From contig CAJLUE010000010.1 in assembly GCA_905209765.1 (NCBI GenBank), forward strand, positions 1 to 36,015: a DNA stretch of 36,015 nucleotides, written 5' to 3'. The notes under the pieces were generated by a model, which worked only from the letters and a program-made list of their open reading frames with translations, ran no database searches and was not told the origin of the DNA. Shown here piece by piece: positions 24,901 to 32,065 of the stretch. Origin of the DNA: an uncultured Collinsella sp. (GTDB taxonomy: Bacteria; Actinomycetota; Coriobacteriia; Coriobacteriales; Coriobacteriaceae). A program made the position numbers and the translations under genes. The stretch's first letter is position 1, and the number at the start of each line of letters is the position of its first letter.

Positions 24901-27900
24901 CGATGATCTTAGCGTCCTCACCCTCACCCTCGACGAGCTCAAAGGAGAACTCGTCGGCAGCAAGCTCGCGCCCGGTCAGAACCTTAGTCGCGGTGATCTG
25001 GTCGGTGACGCTGGACTCGCCAGGATTCGGCTTGTAGCTGTTGCTGAACTTCGCCTCGTCGTCGCCCTTCAGCTCATGCTTTGCCACGAGCTCGCCCCTA
25101 CCGTTGTCGGTGATGGTCGTCTCGATGGTGTAGGTCTTACCGTCGTAAGTGATGCCGTTGCCGGCGTCGCTCGGGACCTCGCGCAGCGTGTAGGCGTGCT
25201 CGCCAGCAGCAGTGTACTCGATGCCAGTCATCGTAATCTTGCCGCGAGCGTCGTTGGTGCCGGTAGCGACGACATCGTTACCCTCGACGAGCTCGAAGGA
25301 GAACTCGCCCTCCTTGAGGTCGCGGCCGTCCAGAACCTTGGTCGCGGTGATCTGGTCGGTGACGCTGGAGCTAGACGGCGTCAGGTTGTAGGAATTCTTA
25401 AACTCGGCGGTCTCGGCGCCCTGCAGCTTGTGCGCAGCGCCGAGCGTACCGTCACCGTTGTCGGTGATGGTGGTCACGATGGTATAGGTCTTGCCGTCGT
25501 AGGAGATGCCGTTGCTGGCGGTTCCGCCGTTGACCTCGCGCAGCGTATAGGTGTGCTCGCCAGCAGCGGTGTACTCGATGCCAGTCATCGTAATCTTGCC
25601 GCGAGCGTCGTTGGTGCCGGTAGCGACGACATCGTTACCCTCGACGAGCTCGAAGGAGAACTCGCCCTCCTTGAGGTCGCGGCCGTCCAGAACCTTGGTC
25701 GCGGTGATCTGGTCGGTGACGCTGAAGCTCTCGGGAGTCAGATTGTAAGCGTTCTTGAACTCGATGCTCTTGACGCCCTCGGCGCCCTTCAGCTCATGCG
25801 TAGCCACAAGCTCGCCCTTGCCGTTGTCGGCAATGGTCGTCACGATGGTGTAGACCGCGTTGTCATAGTCAATACCACCGGCGTCGCCTGCAACCTCATG
25901 CAGCGTGTAGGTGTGCTGACCGATCTCGGTGTACTTGATGGGCTTGAACGTAACGTTGCCCTCGGCGTCATTCTCAACGGTCTCGATAAGCTCAGAGTCC
26001 CCGCCCTTAACCTCGCGCAGCTCAAAGCTGAACTCGCCGGCTGTAAGGTCGCGCCCGGTCAGGACCTTGGCTACGGCAATCTGACTGGTAACACTGGACT
26101 CAACAGGATTCGTAGTGTAGGTGTTCTCGAACTTGGCCTTGCCCGAGGTCACCTCCACGGCAGCGCTGAGCTTACCCTTCTTGTTGGGCGTTACCGTCAC
26201 GGTAATCTCCGCAACGTTTCCGCTGTAGGTGATGCCGTCGACCGTGGTCCCGGCGTTCTTTTCGCTGACTTTGTAGACATACGTGCCGGGCTCGGTGTAG
26301 GTGATCTCACCGAAGCCGATGGCTGTGTTGTCCTTGGTCACGATCGCGGTCGCGGATGTGGGCATCGGGGCGTCATTCTCGGATGTCGCGGAGAGTTCAA
26401 ACTTAAACTCGTCCGCATCCGTCCAGGCGCGGCCCTCGAGCACCTTGGTCAGACCAAAACTGGCCTTGGTATCCACCGTTGCCGGCGTCATGTTGTACTT
26501 ATAGCTGATCTTGCCGTTGTTGCCCAGGTAGGAATTGACATGCGTCGCGGTCGCCTTGGATGACGTGTCATTCCACCTGGGATTGAGCACGTCGGACGCG
26601 GTGCCGGTCGCGTTGGGATTCTTGTCGGTATGAAGCTCGTCAATAAATGCCAGGCGTGCGGTTCCGGCGCTAAACGACAGGTTTCTGCTCTCGTCGGCAA
26701 CCACGGCGTCCGCAAACTGCGCAGCATGCCTGCCGGCAAACTCGATGACGGTGGTGCCGTGGTCGAGCTTGCGGCTGGCGTCCGCTATCTCAAACTCATC
26801 CTGGTAGTAATAAAGGCGGTCGCTCGCCAACTGCTCCTTCGCGGGCTGCGTGCAGGCGGGATCCGTGTAAATGGGCGTCTGCTTCTGGAAGAAGTAGTAC
26901 CGGTTGGTGGCGGCGGGCTTAAAGTTGGCGATCGTGTCGCCCAGGTCCGGATCACCACTCCACTTGTTGGCATAGAAGGCAACAGACTTGGAGCCCTGCT
27001 CGTCGACCGCATTCTCATCGATATACTTCTTCAGCGCTTCATCAGGGGTGAACAGGTTTTCGCGCGCGATAGCCTTGACGCTCGAAGCATACTTCACGCG
27101 GATGGGATCGACATCGTTGACCGTAAGCGTGCCCTTGGTCTCGTCAACGTCAAAGTTGCGCAGCGGGATCAACGACGCGGGGATCTTGACCTCCACAATA
27201 TCGCCCTGCTGGGGGTCGCCCGCCGCGGCGCGCTGGACGGTAATGACCAGGTTCGCGGCTTCGCCGGCAAAGGCGTAGGCATCGACATTGCCCGTGGTGG
27301 ACTTTACCGGATCGACAAACGTCGTGCCGTTGTATTCGACTTCGGTAAAGTTGTCGACCTGCATATAGTCGCCCAGCTCGTCGGTAAACGTGATGTAGCC
27401 GGACTTATTGGCGTAGCCGTCATGGGTTTCGGTCGGGTAGCCAACAACCTCGGTGATGCTCTCGGAGATATCCTTGAAGATATCCTCGAGCTCCTTGGCG
27501 TTTTTCGCCGACTTGTAGTAATTGGCATTTTCCGCACGCGCACCGAAGTCTATGGTCCATTCGTCCCAGTAAGAAATACTGGACGAGGCCGCAGGATAGT
27601 TGCTCGACACGGCGTGCATGAACTTATTCTCGTTAATCGTACTGGAGGCCGTGGGGTCGGCGCTGGGATTCGCGCCGCTAAAAATGCCAATGGTGTAAAT
27701 GACGGTGCCGTCTTTCTTCATGCCATTCGCCTTGTTGATGGCGCCATTGGCAACCGAGGGCTCAAAGCTGCTGTAGCTCGTGGGCGAACCATCGGTAAAG
27801 AACAGGACAACCTTCTTGGCGTCCGCTCGGCCAGAAATGTCCTTGGCAAGATCCATGCCATAGTCGGCACGTGTGGCGCCGGCAGGTGAAATGGAGCTGA

Positions 27901-28546
27901 CCGTACTCTTGAGGCTGTTTACGCCATCGCCCAAGCAAGGCGTCGGGCTCTTCATGATCTGCGAATAGTTGTAAGTGTGGCCGCCTTCACGATAAGTGCC
28001 GTTGCCGACTTCATCAGTCTTATAGCCCGAGAACTTTACAATTGCGACCCGATGCTGCTTGGACTCATCCGAGATCTTTGCATTTTCTTCGGCGATCTTT
28101 TCGATAAAGCTATTGGCCGCGGTCTTCAGCGCATCAATGCGCTTGGTGCGGTCGCTTGAGCTCATAGGATCGTTCATTGAGCCAGAAGCATCCAGCACCA
28201 GTACAATGTCGAGCGGCTTGGGGACCGTCGTCGTCGTGTTGGACGTCGAGGATATCGCCGAAAGTGTGGTGAGGAAGTCTGACCCCTCGCCGGCCTCGAC
28301 TGTCTTGTCGGTCCAGATTCGGCCGACGTTTTGTGTCGTGATTTTGCCGCTGTCGTCAGAGCCGGCGGCCCAATACGTCCAGTTGTCGCTTGTATGGGGG
28401 TCGACGATCTTTCCGCTTACTGTCGGTCCGTCCATTCCGGTGCTGGACCTGGCGTTGGCCTCGGGCAGCATGGCAAATGCTGCAGCCGGCAACACAAGCA
28501 CTACGGCAAGTATCACCGCCAAGAGACCCCTCGTGTACTTACTCAT
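21947..28546 (-). CDS. Giant LPXTG-anchored surface adhesin/pilin with VWA domain and isopeptide repeats
   Basis: This protein has 2199 residues; ATG 28546 lies behind AGAAGGGAG. A signal peptide covers 1-33 (hydrophobic 8-26). A von Willebrand A domain (about 112-365) has a full MIDAS: DASGS (119-123), Thr225, Asp252. A linker domain runs to about 690. About eleven Spy0128/FctA-like repeats of about 100-150 residues follow, each opening with a K-x-L-x-GR segment and closing with F-x-N-x-Y, with an REV/SEK-type Glu between; these are the Lys, Asn and Glu of self-forming isopeptide bonds. One repeat holds an Ala/Asp/Glu-rich insert of about 40 residues. The C-terminus has a Pro-rich spacer, LPTTG, a hydrophobic helix and RKR: a sortase signal. 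No sortase or partner pilin lies in the window. It probably binds host or bacterial surfaces. Confidence 0.93.
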   Translation of the reverse strand: MSKYTRGLLAVILAVVLVLPAAAFAMLPEANARSSTGMDGPTVSGKIVDPHTSDNWTYWAAGSDDSGKITTQNVGRIWTDKTVEAGEGSDFLTTLSAISSTSNTTTTVPKPLDIVLVLDASGSMNDPMSSSDRTKRIDALKTAANSFIEKIAEENAKISDESKQHRVAIVKFSGYKTDEVGNGTYREGGHTYNYSQIMKSPTPCLGDGVNSLKSTVSSISPAGATRADYGMDLAKDISGRADAKKVVLFFTDGSPTSYSSFEPSVANGAINKANGMKKDGTVIYTIGIFSGANPSADPTASSTINENKFMHAVSSNYPAASSSISYWDEWTIDFGARAENANYYKSAKNAKELEDIFKDISESITEVVGYPTETHDGYANKSGYITFTDELGDYMQVDNFTEVEYNGTTFVDPVKSTTGNVDAYAFAGEAANLVITVQRAAAGDPQQGDIVEVKIPASLIPLRNFDVDETKGTLTVNDVDPIRVKYASSVKAIARENLFTPDEALKKYIDENAVDEQGSKSVAFYANKWSGDPDLGDTIANFKPAATNRYYFFQKQTPIYTDPACTQPAKEQLASDRLYYYQDEFEIADASRKLDHGTTVIEFAGRHAAQFADAVVADESRNLSFSAGTARLAFIDELHTDKNPNATGTASDVLNPRWNDTSSKATATHVNSYLGNNGKISYKYNMTPATVDTKASFGLTKVLEGRAWTDADEFKFELSATSENDAPMPTSATAIVTKDNTAIGFGEITYTEPGTYVYKVSEKNAGTTVDGITYSGNVAEITVTVTPNKKGKLSAAVEVTSGKAKFENTYTTNPVESSVTSQIAVAKVLTGRDLTAGEFSFELREVKGGDSELIETVENDAEGNVTFKPIKYTEIGQHTYTLHEVAGDAGGIDYDNAVYTIVTTIADNGKGELVATHELKGAEGVKSIEFKNAYNLTPESFSVTDQITATKVLDGRDLKEGEFSFELVEGNDVVATGTNDARGKITMTGIEYTAAGEHTYTLREVNGGTASNGISYDGKTYTIVTTITDNGDGTLGAAHKLQGAETAEFKNSYNLTPSSSSVTDQITATKVLDGRDLKEGEFSFELVEGNDVVATGTNDARGKITMTGIEYTAAGEHAYTLREVPSDAGNGITYDGKTYTIETTITDNGRGELVAKHELKGDDEAKFSNSYKPNPGESSVTDQITATKVLTGRELAADEFSFELVEGEGEDAKIIATGTNAADGTITMSAVKYDKPGKHTYTLREVKGGTTSKGITYSDAKYIIETTITDNGDGTLKAEHVLKGTEPAEFKNSYSVTPIDAELDFDLSKAIDGRDWTDSDKFSFTITAPEGTPLPDPATVTVSKKSVDDNGVAAIKFGKIHYTAAGTYKYEIRENAGNAAGMAYDARVATAEVTVTEDGEGNLTANVTKKESGRFTNTYRSELDYAAAGGLKLSKTLSGRPMTEGQFTFTVTPADEASAIALGLHEGANVYKSPATAEATVGLIDILAGHEVKFTQADAGKTFTYTVAEKNDGQPGYTYDEAVRTVTIAIADDGAGTLTATTTVTGNPDKGTLVTEYKTGAATVESAVVPFRNSYSATTDAPGGAVAQVVATKTLTGRPLADGEFYFGIAYAGEKEAIEGTCVTNVNGQVSFGALHYTTEMLADLVNAKRAIRTDTDANLAWTINYTAFEYTSPLAAKGITAAKSSFSFKVIVVDNGDGTLTAKPDYGGVEPVFENVYGTDAADAALAGTKKLQADEGLTPGDITGKFTFTVTADEAGAPMPEHTTVTNDAAGNVDFGKIHFTLDDLNRALGVTDDATDKAEADEADEAEADEAEAEEADADADANADEPSDESEPADPAAPRSHTFTYTVAESGSAPGVTNDASATRKVSYTVTDDGAGHLRVVRNGDDGAAFTFTNTYSVTPTDSSVTDQVKTVKRLTGRDLAAGEFTFDLLEDGVTVASGTNDANGTVTLSPIRYEAPGTHTYMLREACPNALGLYKGVTYDSATYTVVTTVSDNGDGTLTATHKLEGTTESAGFTNKYHAMPTQVSIGAVKVLEGRELKKDEFSFKLVGEDIESTVTNDADGKINFDKFEYDEPGTYVYTISEVKGDEAGMTYDKSVFTATVNVVDDGEGNLKANVAFTKGDKSVEGIVFNNTYKKPETPVPTPDPGTPKTVTNIVKTVKGFLPTTGDQQAAALLMAFVIAMAGVGALVWGIRKR
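25201..25367 (-). repeat. Near-identical intragenic repeat in adhesin gene, copy 2
   Basis: These 167 bp match 25558-25724 with one visible mismatch. The offset is 357 bp (119 codons, one isopeptide repeat), so recombination between them would keep the frame. Both encode the KVLDGRDLKEGEFSFELVEG part of neighbouring repeats. Confidence 0.9.
25558..25724 (-). repeat. Near-identical intragenic repeat in adhesin gene, copy 1
   Basis: This is the partner of 25201-25367. The other repeats of the gene are clearly more diverged at DNA level, so this pair arose or was homogenised recently. Confidence 0.9.
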
Positions 28547-28647
28547 CGCGTCTCCCTTCTCGCGGTCTCAGACCTTGCATCAGCCTAAAGTTACGGAATG
28601 AAACACAATTAGGGCAGGTGACACACGTTCCAGATTTGATTTTGGGC

Positions 28648-28678
28648 GTGAGACAAATGTCTCACCAAAGTTGAGACA
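28648..28678. promoter_or_regulatory. Perfect 18-bp palindrome plus half-site upstream of the adhesin gene
   Basis: GTGAGACAAATGTCTCAC (28648-28665) is a perfect dyad with a 2-nt centre. A further TGAGACA half-site follows at 28672-28678. It lies about 100-130 nt upstream of the adhesin ATG, a fitting place for an operator. No clear -35/-10 pair could be fixed next to it. Confidence 0.6.
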
Positions 28679-28722
28679 CGAGGGTTTTCGCAGGAAAACG
28701 GGTGCGGCTCGGAGCCGACAGG

Positions 28723-28740
28723 CCAAAATGATCCGTTTTC
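28723..28740. repeat. Motif CCAAAATGATCCGTTTTC, copy 2
   Basis: Exact match to 21603-21620, also followed by YTCCG, 33 nt before class B hairpin copy 2. Confidence 0.7.
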
Positions 28741-28772
28741 CTCCGTCTCCGGGGGATCAATTGGTGGTGCTC

Positions 28773-28932
28773 GCTACGAGATCGGCCCATCTACTACGTT
28801 TGAATCGATACCCCCGACCATAACCGCTTTTCATGAAAAACCGCAGGCGTTCTACCTGCAATTTTGTTTTCGCGTTTTTTGGCATGGTTGAGGGTAGCGG
28901 CCTAAACGTAGTAGATGGGCCCATTTCGTGGC
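28773..28932. repeat. Class B hairpin element, copy 2 (160 bp)
   Basis: Left arm 28773-28801 pairs with right arm 28904-28932 at about 26 of 29 positions. The interior shares the GGCGTTCTACCTGC core and a TTTTGTTTTCGCGTTTTTTG tract with copy 1 at 21652-21811; the copies have equal length and direct orientation. It lies about 230 bp upstream of the adhesin start. Confidence 0.85.
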
Positions 28933-28961
28933 AGACGGGTCACGTGGCAGCCCTCGCAAGG

Positions 28962-28979
28962 CCAAAATGATCCGTTTTC
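28962..28979. repeat. Motif CCAAAATGATCCGTTTTC, copy 3
   Basis: Third exact copy, followed by CTCCG, between class B copy 2 and class A copy 2. The preceding GCAGCCCT...GCAAGG context also resembles that of copy 1. Confidence 0.7.
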
Positions 28980-29025
28980 CTCCGTCCACGGGAGTTAAAG
29001 GGCTGTTACGGATATGGTGCTATTT

Positions 29026-29179
29026 CAAAACTATGCCGGATTACGGGGCAAAAGTCGGAGCCCTCATCCATACCCCCATTTTTTGAAAAACGGCAGGCTA
29101 TCTACCTGCGGCTTTGTTTTTGCGATTTCCTGCATGGTCGGTGGTTCGCTATCCAGCCCCGTAATCCGGCATAGTTTTG
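29026..29179. repeat. Class A hairpin element, copy 2 (154 bp)
   Basis: A perfect 24-nt inverted repeat (29026-29049 with 29156-29179) shares the outer CAAAACTATGCCGG end with copy 1, and total length is identical at 154 bp. The inner arms differ but stay complementary (ATTACGGGGC here, TTTACTACG in copy 1). The core CTATCTACCTGCGGC is in the opposite orientation to that of copy 1. Confidence 0.85.
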
Positions 29180-29197
29180 TTCGTGGCGGCCCAACCG

Positions 29198-29244
29198 CGC
29201 GCTTAAGCGCGGGGCCGGCGGGGCAATTTTGCCCCACCGGCCCC
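29198..29244. terminator. Double GC hairpin after the hydrogenase operon
   Basis: The palindrome CGCGCTTAAGCGCG (29198-29211) is followed by a 34-nt hairpin with GGGGCCGG-type arms (29211-29244). It stands directly beyond the last hydrogenase gene. There is no T run, so it may act as a processing or stabilising structure or as a factor-dependent terminator. Confidence 0.5.
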
Positions 29245-29287
29245 TATTCCAGCTCTATTCCAGCTCTATTCCAGCGCTATTCCGGTT
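29244..29287. repeat. 11-bp tandem repeat at the end of the hydrogenase operon
   Basis: The unit CTATTCCAGCT occurs at 29244, 29255 and, with one change, at 29266. A partial fourth unit at 29277 forms the stop codon region of the ferredoxin-subunit gene. On the coding strand each unit contains GGAATAG, so loss or gain of a unit leaves the protein unchanged. Confidence 0.8.
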
Positions 29288-29618
29288 TGGTTTCTACCGT
29301 GGGAGTCTTGTCCACCGCAACTGGAGTGCGGGCGGTGTCCATGCTCAGACAGTGTTTGGGGCAGCTTTCGATGCACTCGCCGCATACCACGCAGGCGTAC
29401 GGGTCAATCGACCAGGTACCGCCTTTGCGACCGACCGCGAGCGCGCCCGCCGGGCAGCGCCGCGCGCACATGCCGCAGCAGATGCACACGTTCATGTCGT
29501 TGACGATATGCCCGCGCAAGCGCTCGGGCGCCGTCAGCTCCTCCTGCGGATAGCAAACCGTGACCGGCTGCTTGACCATAGAACCCAAGGCCGTCTTGGC
29601 AAATGTCAGTAAACTCAT
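29277..29618 (-). CDS. Ech/Hyc-type hydrogenase ferredoxin subunit (two [4Fe-4S])
   Basis: This 113-residue iron-sulfur protein has two cluster motifs: C45-x2-C48-x2-C51-x3-C55 and C76-x2-C79-x2-C82-x3-C86. The segment before them (PERLRGHIVNDMN) matches the NuoI/EchF/HycF family, which carries electrons between soluble ferredoxin and the small hydrogenase subunit. The C-terminal 25 residues are a low-complexity Thr/Pro/Val tail. It is the last gene of the five-gene operon, starting 7 nt after the large-subunit gene. Its stop lies in an 11-bp tandem repeat. Confidence 0.88.
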   Translation of the reverse strand: MSLLTFAKTALGSMVKQPVTVCYPQEELTAPERLRGHIVNDMNVCICCGMCARRCPAGALAVGRKGGTWSIDPYACVVCGECIESCPKHCLSMDTARTPVAVDKTPTVETKPE

Positions 29619-29625
29619 GCCACGC

Positions 29626-30714
29626 CTACCTTTCCGTACAGCTAATGCAGGGGTCGATGGTCAGGATAATCATGGGCACGTTGGCAAGGAGCACGCCCTG
29701 CAGCGCATGTGTCAGACCCGCCAGGTTCTGCGACGTCGGTGTGCGCACGCGGAAGCGGTCCAGGTTCTTGGTGCCGTTGCCGCGTACATAGTAGTACGCC
29801 TCGCCGCGCGGCTGCTCAATCACAACCTCGCCACGCGCGCCGTCAGCCGGGGTGAGCTTGGTGCGCCCGCCGATGCCGTCGTGCGGAATCTTGCCCACAA
29901 GCTCCTTAATGATGTCCATGGCCTGCATGACCTCGGCACAACGCACCTGGCAGCGGGCATAGCAGTCGCCGTCGGTCGCCACGATAGGCTCAAACGCGGC
30001 CAGGTCCGCATAGGCACCGTCGCCGAACATGCGCACGTCGTAATCCACGCCCGAAGCGCGCCCGAATGGGCCGACCATCAACAGATCAAGCGCGTCCTTC
30101 TTGCTGATCACACCCACGCCATGCAGGCGCTCGCCGCAGCTGTTGTCGTCCAAAAACGTATGCACCAGGGCCTCGTAGTCGGGACGCATGGCATCGAGCG
30201 TCTGCACAATACCCGCCAGCTCAGAGTCCTCAATATCGTGCTTAAGGCCGCCGATCTCGTTAATCGAAAGGATCACGCGGCCGCCGCACGTGCTCTCAAA
30301 GATCTTGAGAATCTGCTCGCGCAGGGTCCACGAACGATAGAACAGCGCCTCGAAGCCAAAGGCATCGGCGAGCAGGCCCAACCACAGCAGATGCGAGTGG
30401 ATGCGCGAAAGCTCATGCAGAATGGCGCGGATATACTGCACGCGGCCGGGCACCTCGATGTCGAGCATGCGCTCGCAGGCGCTGGCATAGCCGCAGCTAT
30501 GGCCCACGGCGCAAATGCCGCAGATGCGCTCGGCGATGTAGCCAAACTGGTGCATATCGCGCTTTTCGGTGAGCTTCTCGAGTCCGCGGTGCACAAAGCC
30601 GATCTGCGGAATTGCCTCGATGACGCGGTCATCCTCGATCACCAGGTCCAGATGAAGCGGCTCGGGCAGCACCGGGTGCTGCGGGCCAAACGGAATAACG
30701 GAGCGATGTGCCAT
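29626..30714 (-). CDS. Group 4 [NiFe]-hydrogenase large (catalytic) subunit, NuoD/EchE-like
   Basis: This 362-residue protein has both NiFe-site motifs: RICGICAVGH (64-72, Cys65 and Cys68) and DPCISC (354-359, Cys356 and Cys359). It is therefore a hydrogenase rather than a NuoD that lost the metal site. The protein ends at CTER, right after the second motif. E. coli HycE continues beyond the equivalent arginine and is cut by an endopeptidase; here there is nothing to cut, as reported for some relatives such as CooH. It catalyses H+ reduction or H2 oxidation at the cytoplasmic side of the membrane complex. ATG 30714 lies 5 nt after the NuoC-like gene, behind AGGAGGCG. Maturation genes (hyp) are not in the window. 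Confidence 0.93.
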   Translation of the reverse strand: MAHRSVIPFGPQHPVLPEPLHLDLVIEDDRVIEAIPQIGFVHRGLEKLTEKRDMHQFGYIAERICGICAVGHSCGYASACERMLDIEVPGRVQYIRAILHELSRIHSHLLWLGLLADAFGFEALFYRSWTLREQILKIFESTCGGRVILSINEIGGLKHDIEDSELAGIVQTLDAMRPDYEALVHTFLDDNSCGERLHGVGVISKKDALDLLMVGPFGRASGVDYDVRMFGDGAYADLAAFEPIVATDGDCYARCQVRCAEVMQAMDIIKELVGKIPHDGIGGRTKLTPADGARGEVVIEQPRGEAYYYVRGNGTKNLDRFRVRTPTSQNLAGLTHALQGVLLANVPMIILTIDPCISCTER

Positions 30715-30719
30715 GGACC

Positions 30720-31436
30720 TTACGCCTCCTTTTTCTGCTTGTCGCGGGCGGCCTTGGCGGCAAGCGCCGCGCGGACCTTGGCCGCTTTCTCGGGATCCAT
30801 GGCGGCGAGCTTTGCCTCCATCTCGGCAGCCTTGAGCGCGGCCTTCGCAGCGGCATCGTCATGTTGAGCATCGGAGCCGGCAGCCGCAGCGGGCTGAGCG
30901 ACGGCAGCGTTCACAGCATCGCCGGCACCCGCGACGCCCTCCCCTGCAGCAGCGGCGGCAACGGCCTTCTCGGCTACGGCCTTGCGTGCCTTGGCCTCGG
31001 CGGCGGCACGGACCTTCATGGCCTTCTCGCGCGCGGCCTTCACCTCGGGCGTGATGACGCTCATGGGCTCGGCAGTCGAAACCTGGTAGAAAAAGCCCTT
31101 AAAGTCAACCTGCATGTCGGTGATGGCAAGACCAAAAAGGTCATGCGCCTCATTTTCAAACGGAAATACCGCCGGATAGTACGAGCTGATGGACGGAATC
31201 TCCTGGTACTGATCAATTCCCTCAACCACCAGGTTCTCGATCGCATAGTTTCCGTCCCGCGCGATCTGCTCTTGCGCAGCACGAACGTTGATAAACGTAT
31301 AGACCAGGCGATACGATCCGTCGTCCACACAGCGCTCGGCATGCATCTGCACAAAGCGTGCGCCGACGCCCTTGAGCGCCTGGACATGCGGCAGGAGCTC
31401 GTCGATCCCGACGGTGGTATAGATAGCCTTTTGCAT
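30720..31436 (-). CDS. Hydrogenase NuoC/EchD-like subunit with Ala-rich tail
   Basis: This is a 238-residue protein. Residues about 1-125 form the 30-kDa-subunit fold (RLVYTFINV; then the PSISSYYPAVFPFENEAHDLFG signature at about 81-102). In HycE of E. coli this domain is fused to the catalytic subunit; here it is separate, as in Ech hydrogenases. Residues about 130-238 are an Ala/Lys/Glu-rich stretch, probably long helices or disordered, not expected in the family. The ATG overlaps the NuoB-like stop as TAATG. It is a structural connector between the small and large subunits. Confidence 0.87.
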   Translation of the reverse strand: MQKAIYTTVGIDELLPHVQALKGVGARFVQMHAERCVDDGSYRLVYTFINVRAAQEQIARDGNYAIENLVVEGIDQYQEIPSISSYYPAVFPFENEAHDLFGLAITDMQVDFKGFFYQVSTAEPMSVITPEVKAAREKAMKVRAAAEAKARKAVAEKAVAAAAAGEGVAGAGDAVNAAVAQPAAAAGSDAQHDDAAAKAALKAAEMEAKLAAMDPEKAAKVRAALAAKAARDKQKKEA

Positions 31437-32053
31437 TACTCGGCCTCCTTTGCAGCGGCGGGCGTCTCAGCAGGTGCATCGCCAGCGGCGGGTGCGGCGG
31501 GCTTCCCAGCAGGCGCGTCACCGGCACCGTCAGCCCCGGCCCCCGCAGCCACAAACCCGTCCTCGCCCAGCTCAACGCCACCGTCCCAGGTTGCGGCACC
31601 GCCCACGGTGAGTGGATCGCCACCGGCGCGCATCACGGCCTCCTTCTGATCCAGGATGCCGCATGCCTCCACAATGGCATCGATCACCGTCTCGGGGCGA
31701 ATGGCGCACCCGGGCGCGTACACGTCCACGGGGATCGCGCGGTCCACGCCGCCGATCACGTTATAGGCATCGCGGAACACGCCGCCCGAGCACGCGCAAA
31801 TGCCGCAGGCCACCACGCACTTGGGCTCGAGCATCTGGCTGTAGATCTGACGCACGACGGGCAGGTTCTGGGCATTGACCGACCCCGTCACCAAAAAGAT
31901 ATCCGCATGCTTGGGGTTGCCGGTGTTGACCACGCCAAAGCGCTCCGCATCGAACAGCGGCGTGAGCGAGGCCAGCACCTCGATATCGCATCCGTTGCAG
32001 CTCGAGCCGTCGTAATGAATAACCCACGGCGAGCGCGACATTTTATGATCCAT
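31436..32053 (-). CDS. Hydrogenase small subunit, NuoB/EchC-like
   Basis: This is a 205-residue protein. The NuoB fold spans about 8-140 with ligands for the [4Fe-4S] cluster proximal to the NiFe site: CNGC (C19, C22), a Cys in VACGICACSGG (C83 region) and C116 in YAPGCAIRP. From about 145 the protein continues into a Gly/Ala/Pro-rich tail of about 60 residues that does not belong to the family core. ATG 32053 follows AGGAGG and lies 12 nt after the fused membrane subunit. It passes electrons between the ferredoxin subunit and the catalytic centre. Confidence 0.9.
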   Translation of the reverse strand: MDHKMSRSPWVIHYDGSSCNGCDIEVLASLTPLFDAERFGVVNTGNPKHADIFLVTGSVNAQNLPVVRQIYSQMLEPKCVVACGICACSGGVFRDAYNVIGGVDRAIPVDVYAPGCAIRPETVIDAIVEACGILDQKEAVMRAGGDPLTVGGAATWDGGVELGEDGFVAAGAGADGAGDAPAGKPAAPAAGDAPAETPAAAKEAE

Positions 32054-32065
32054 GGATGCCGCCTC

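Noticed and set aside
21794..26563. A 1589-codon open frame on the plus strand opposite the adhesin gene
   Set aside because: It is a shadow of a repetitive G/C-rich gene: composition is Gly/Val/Leu/Asp rich without domain motifs, its repeats mirror the adhesin repeats, and it has no supporting start signals.
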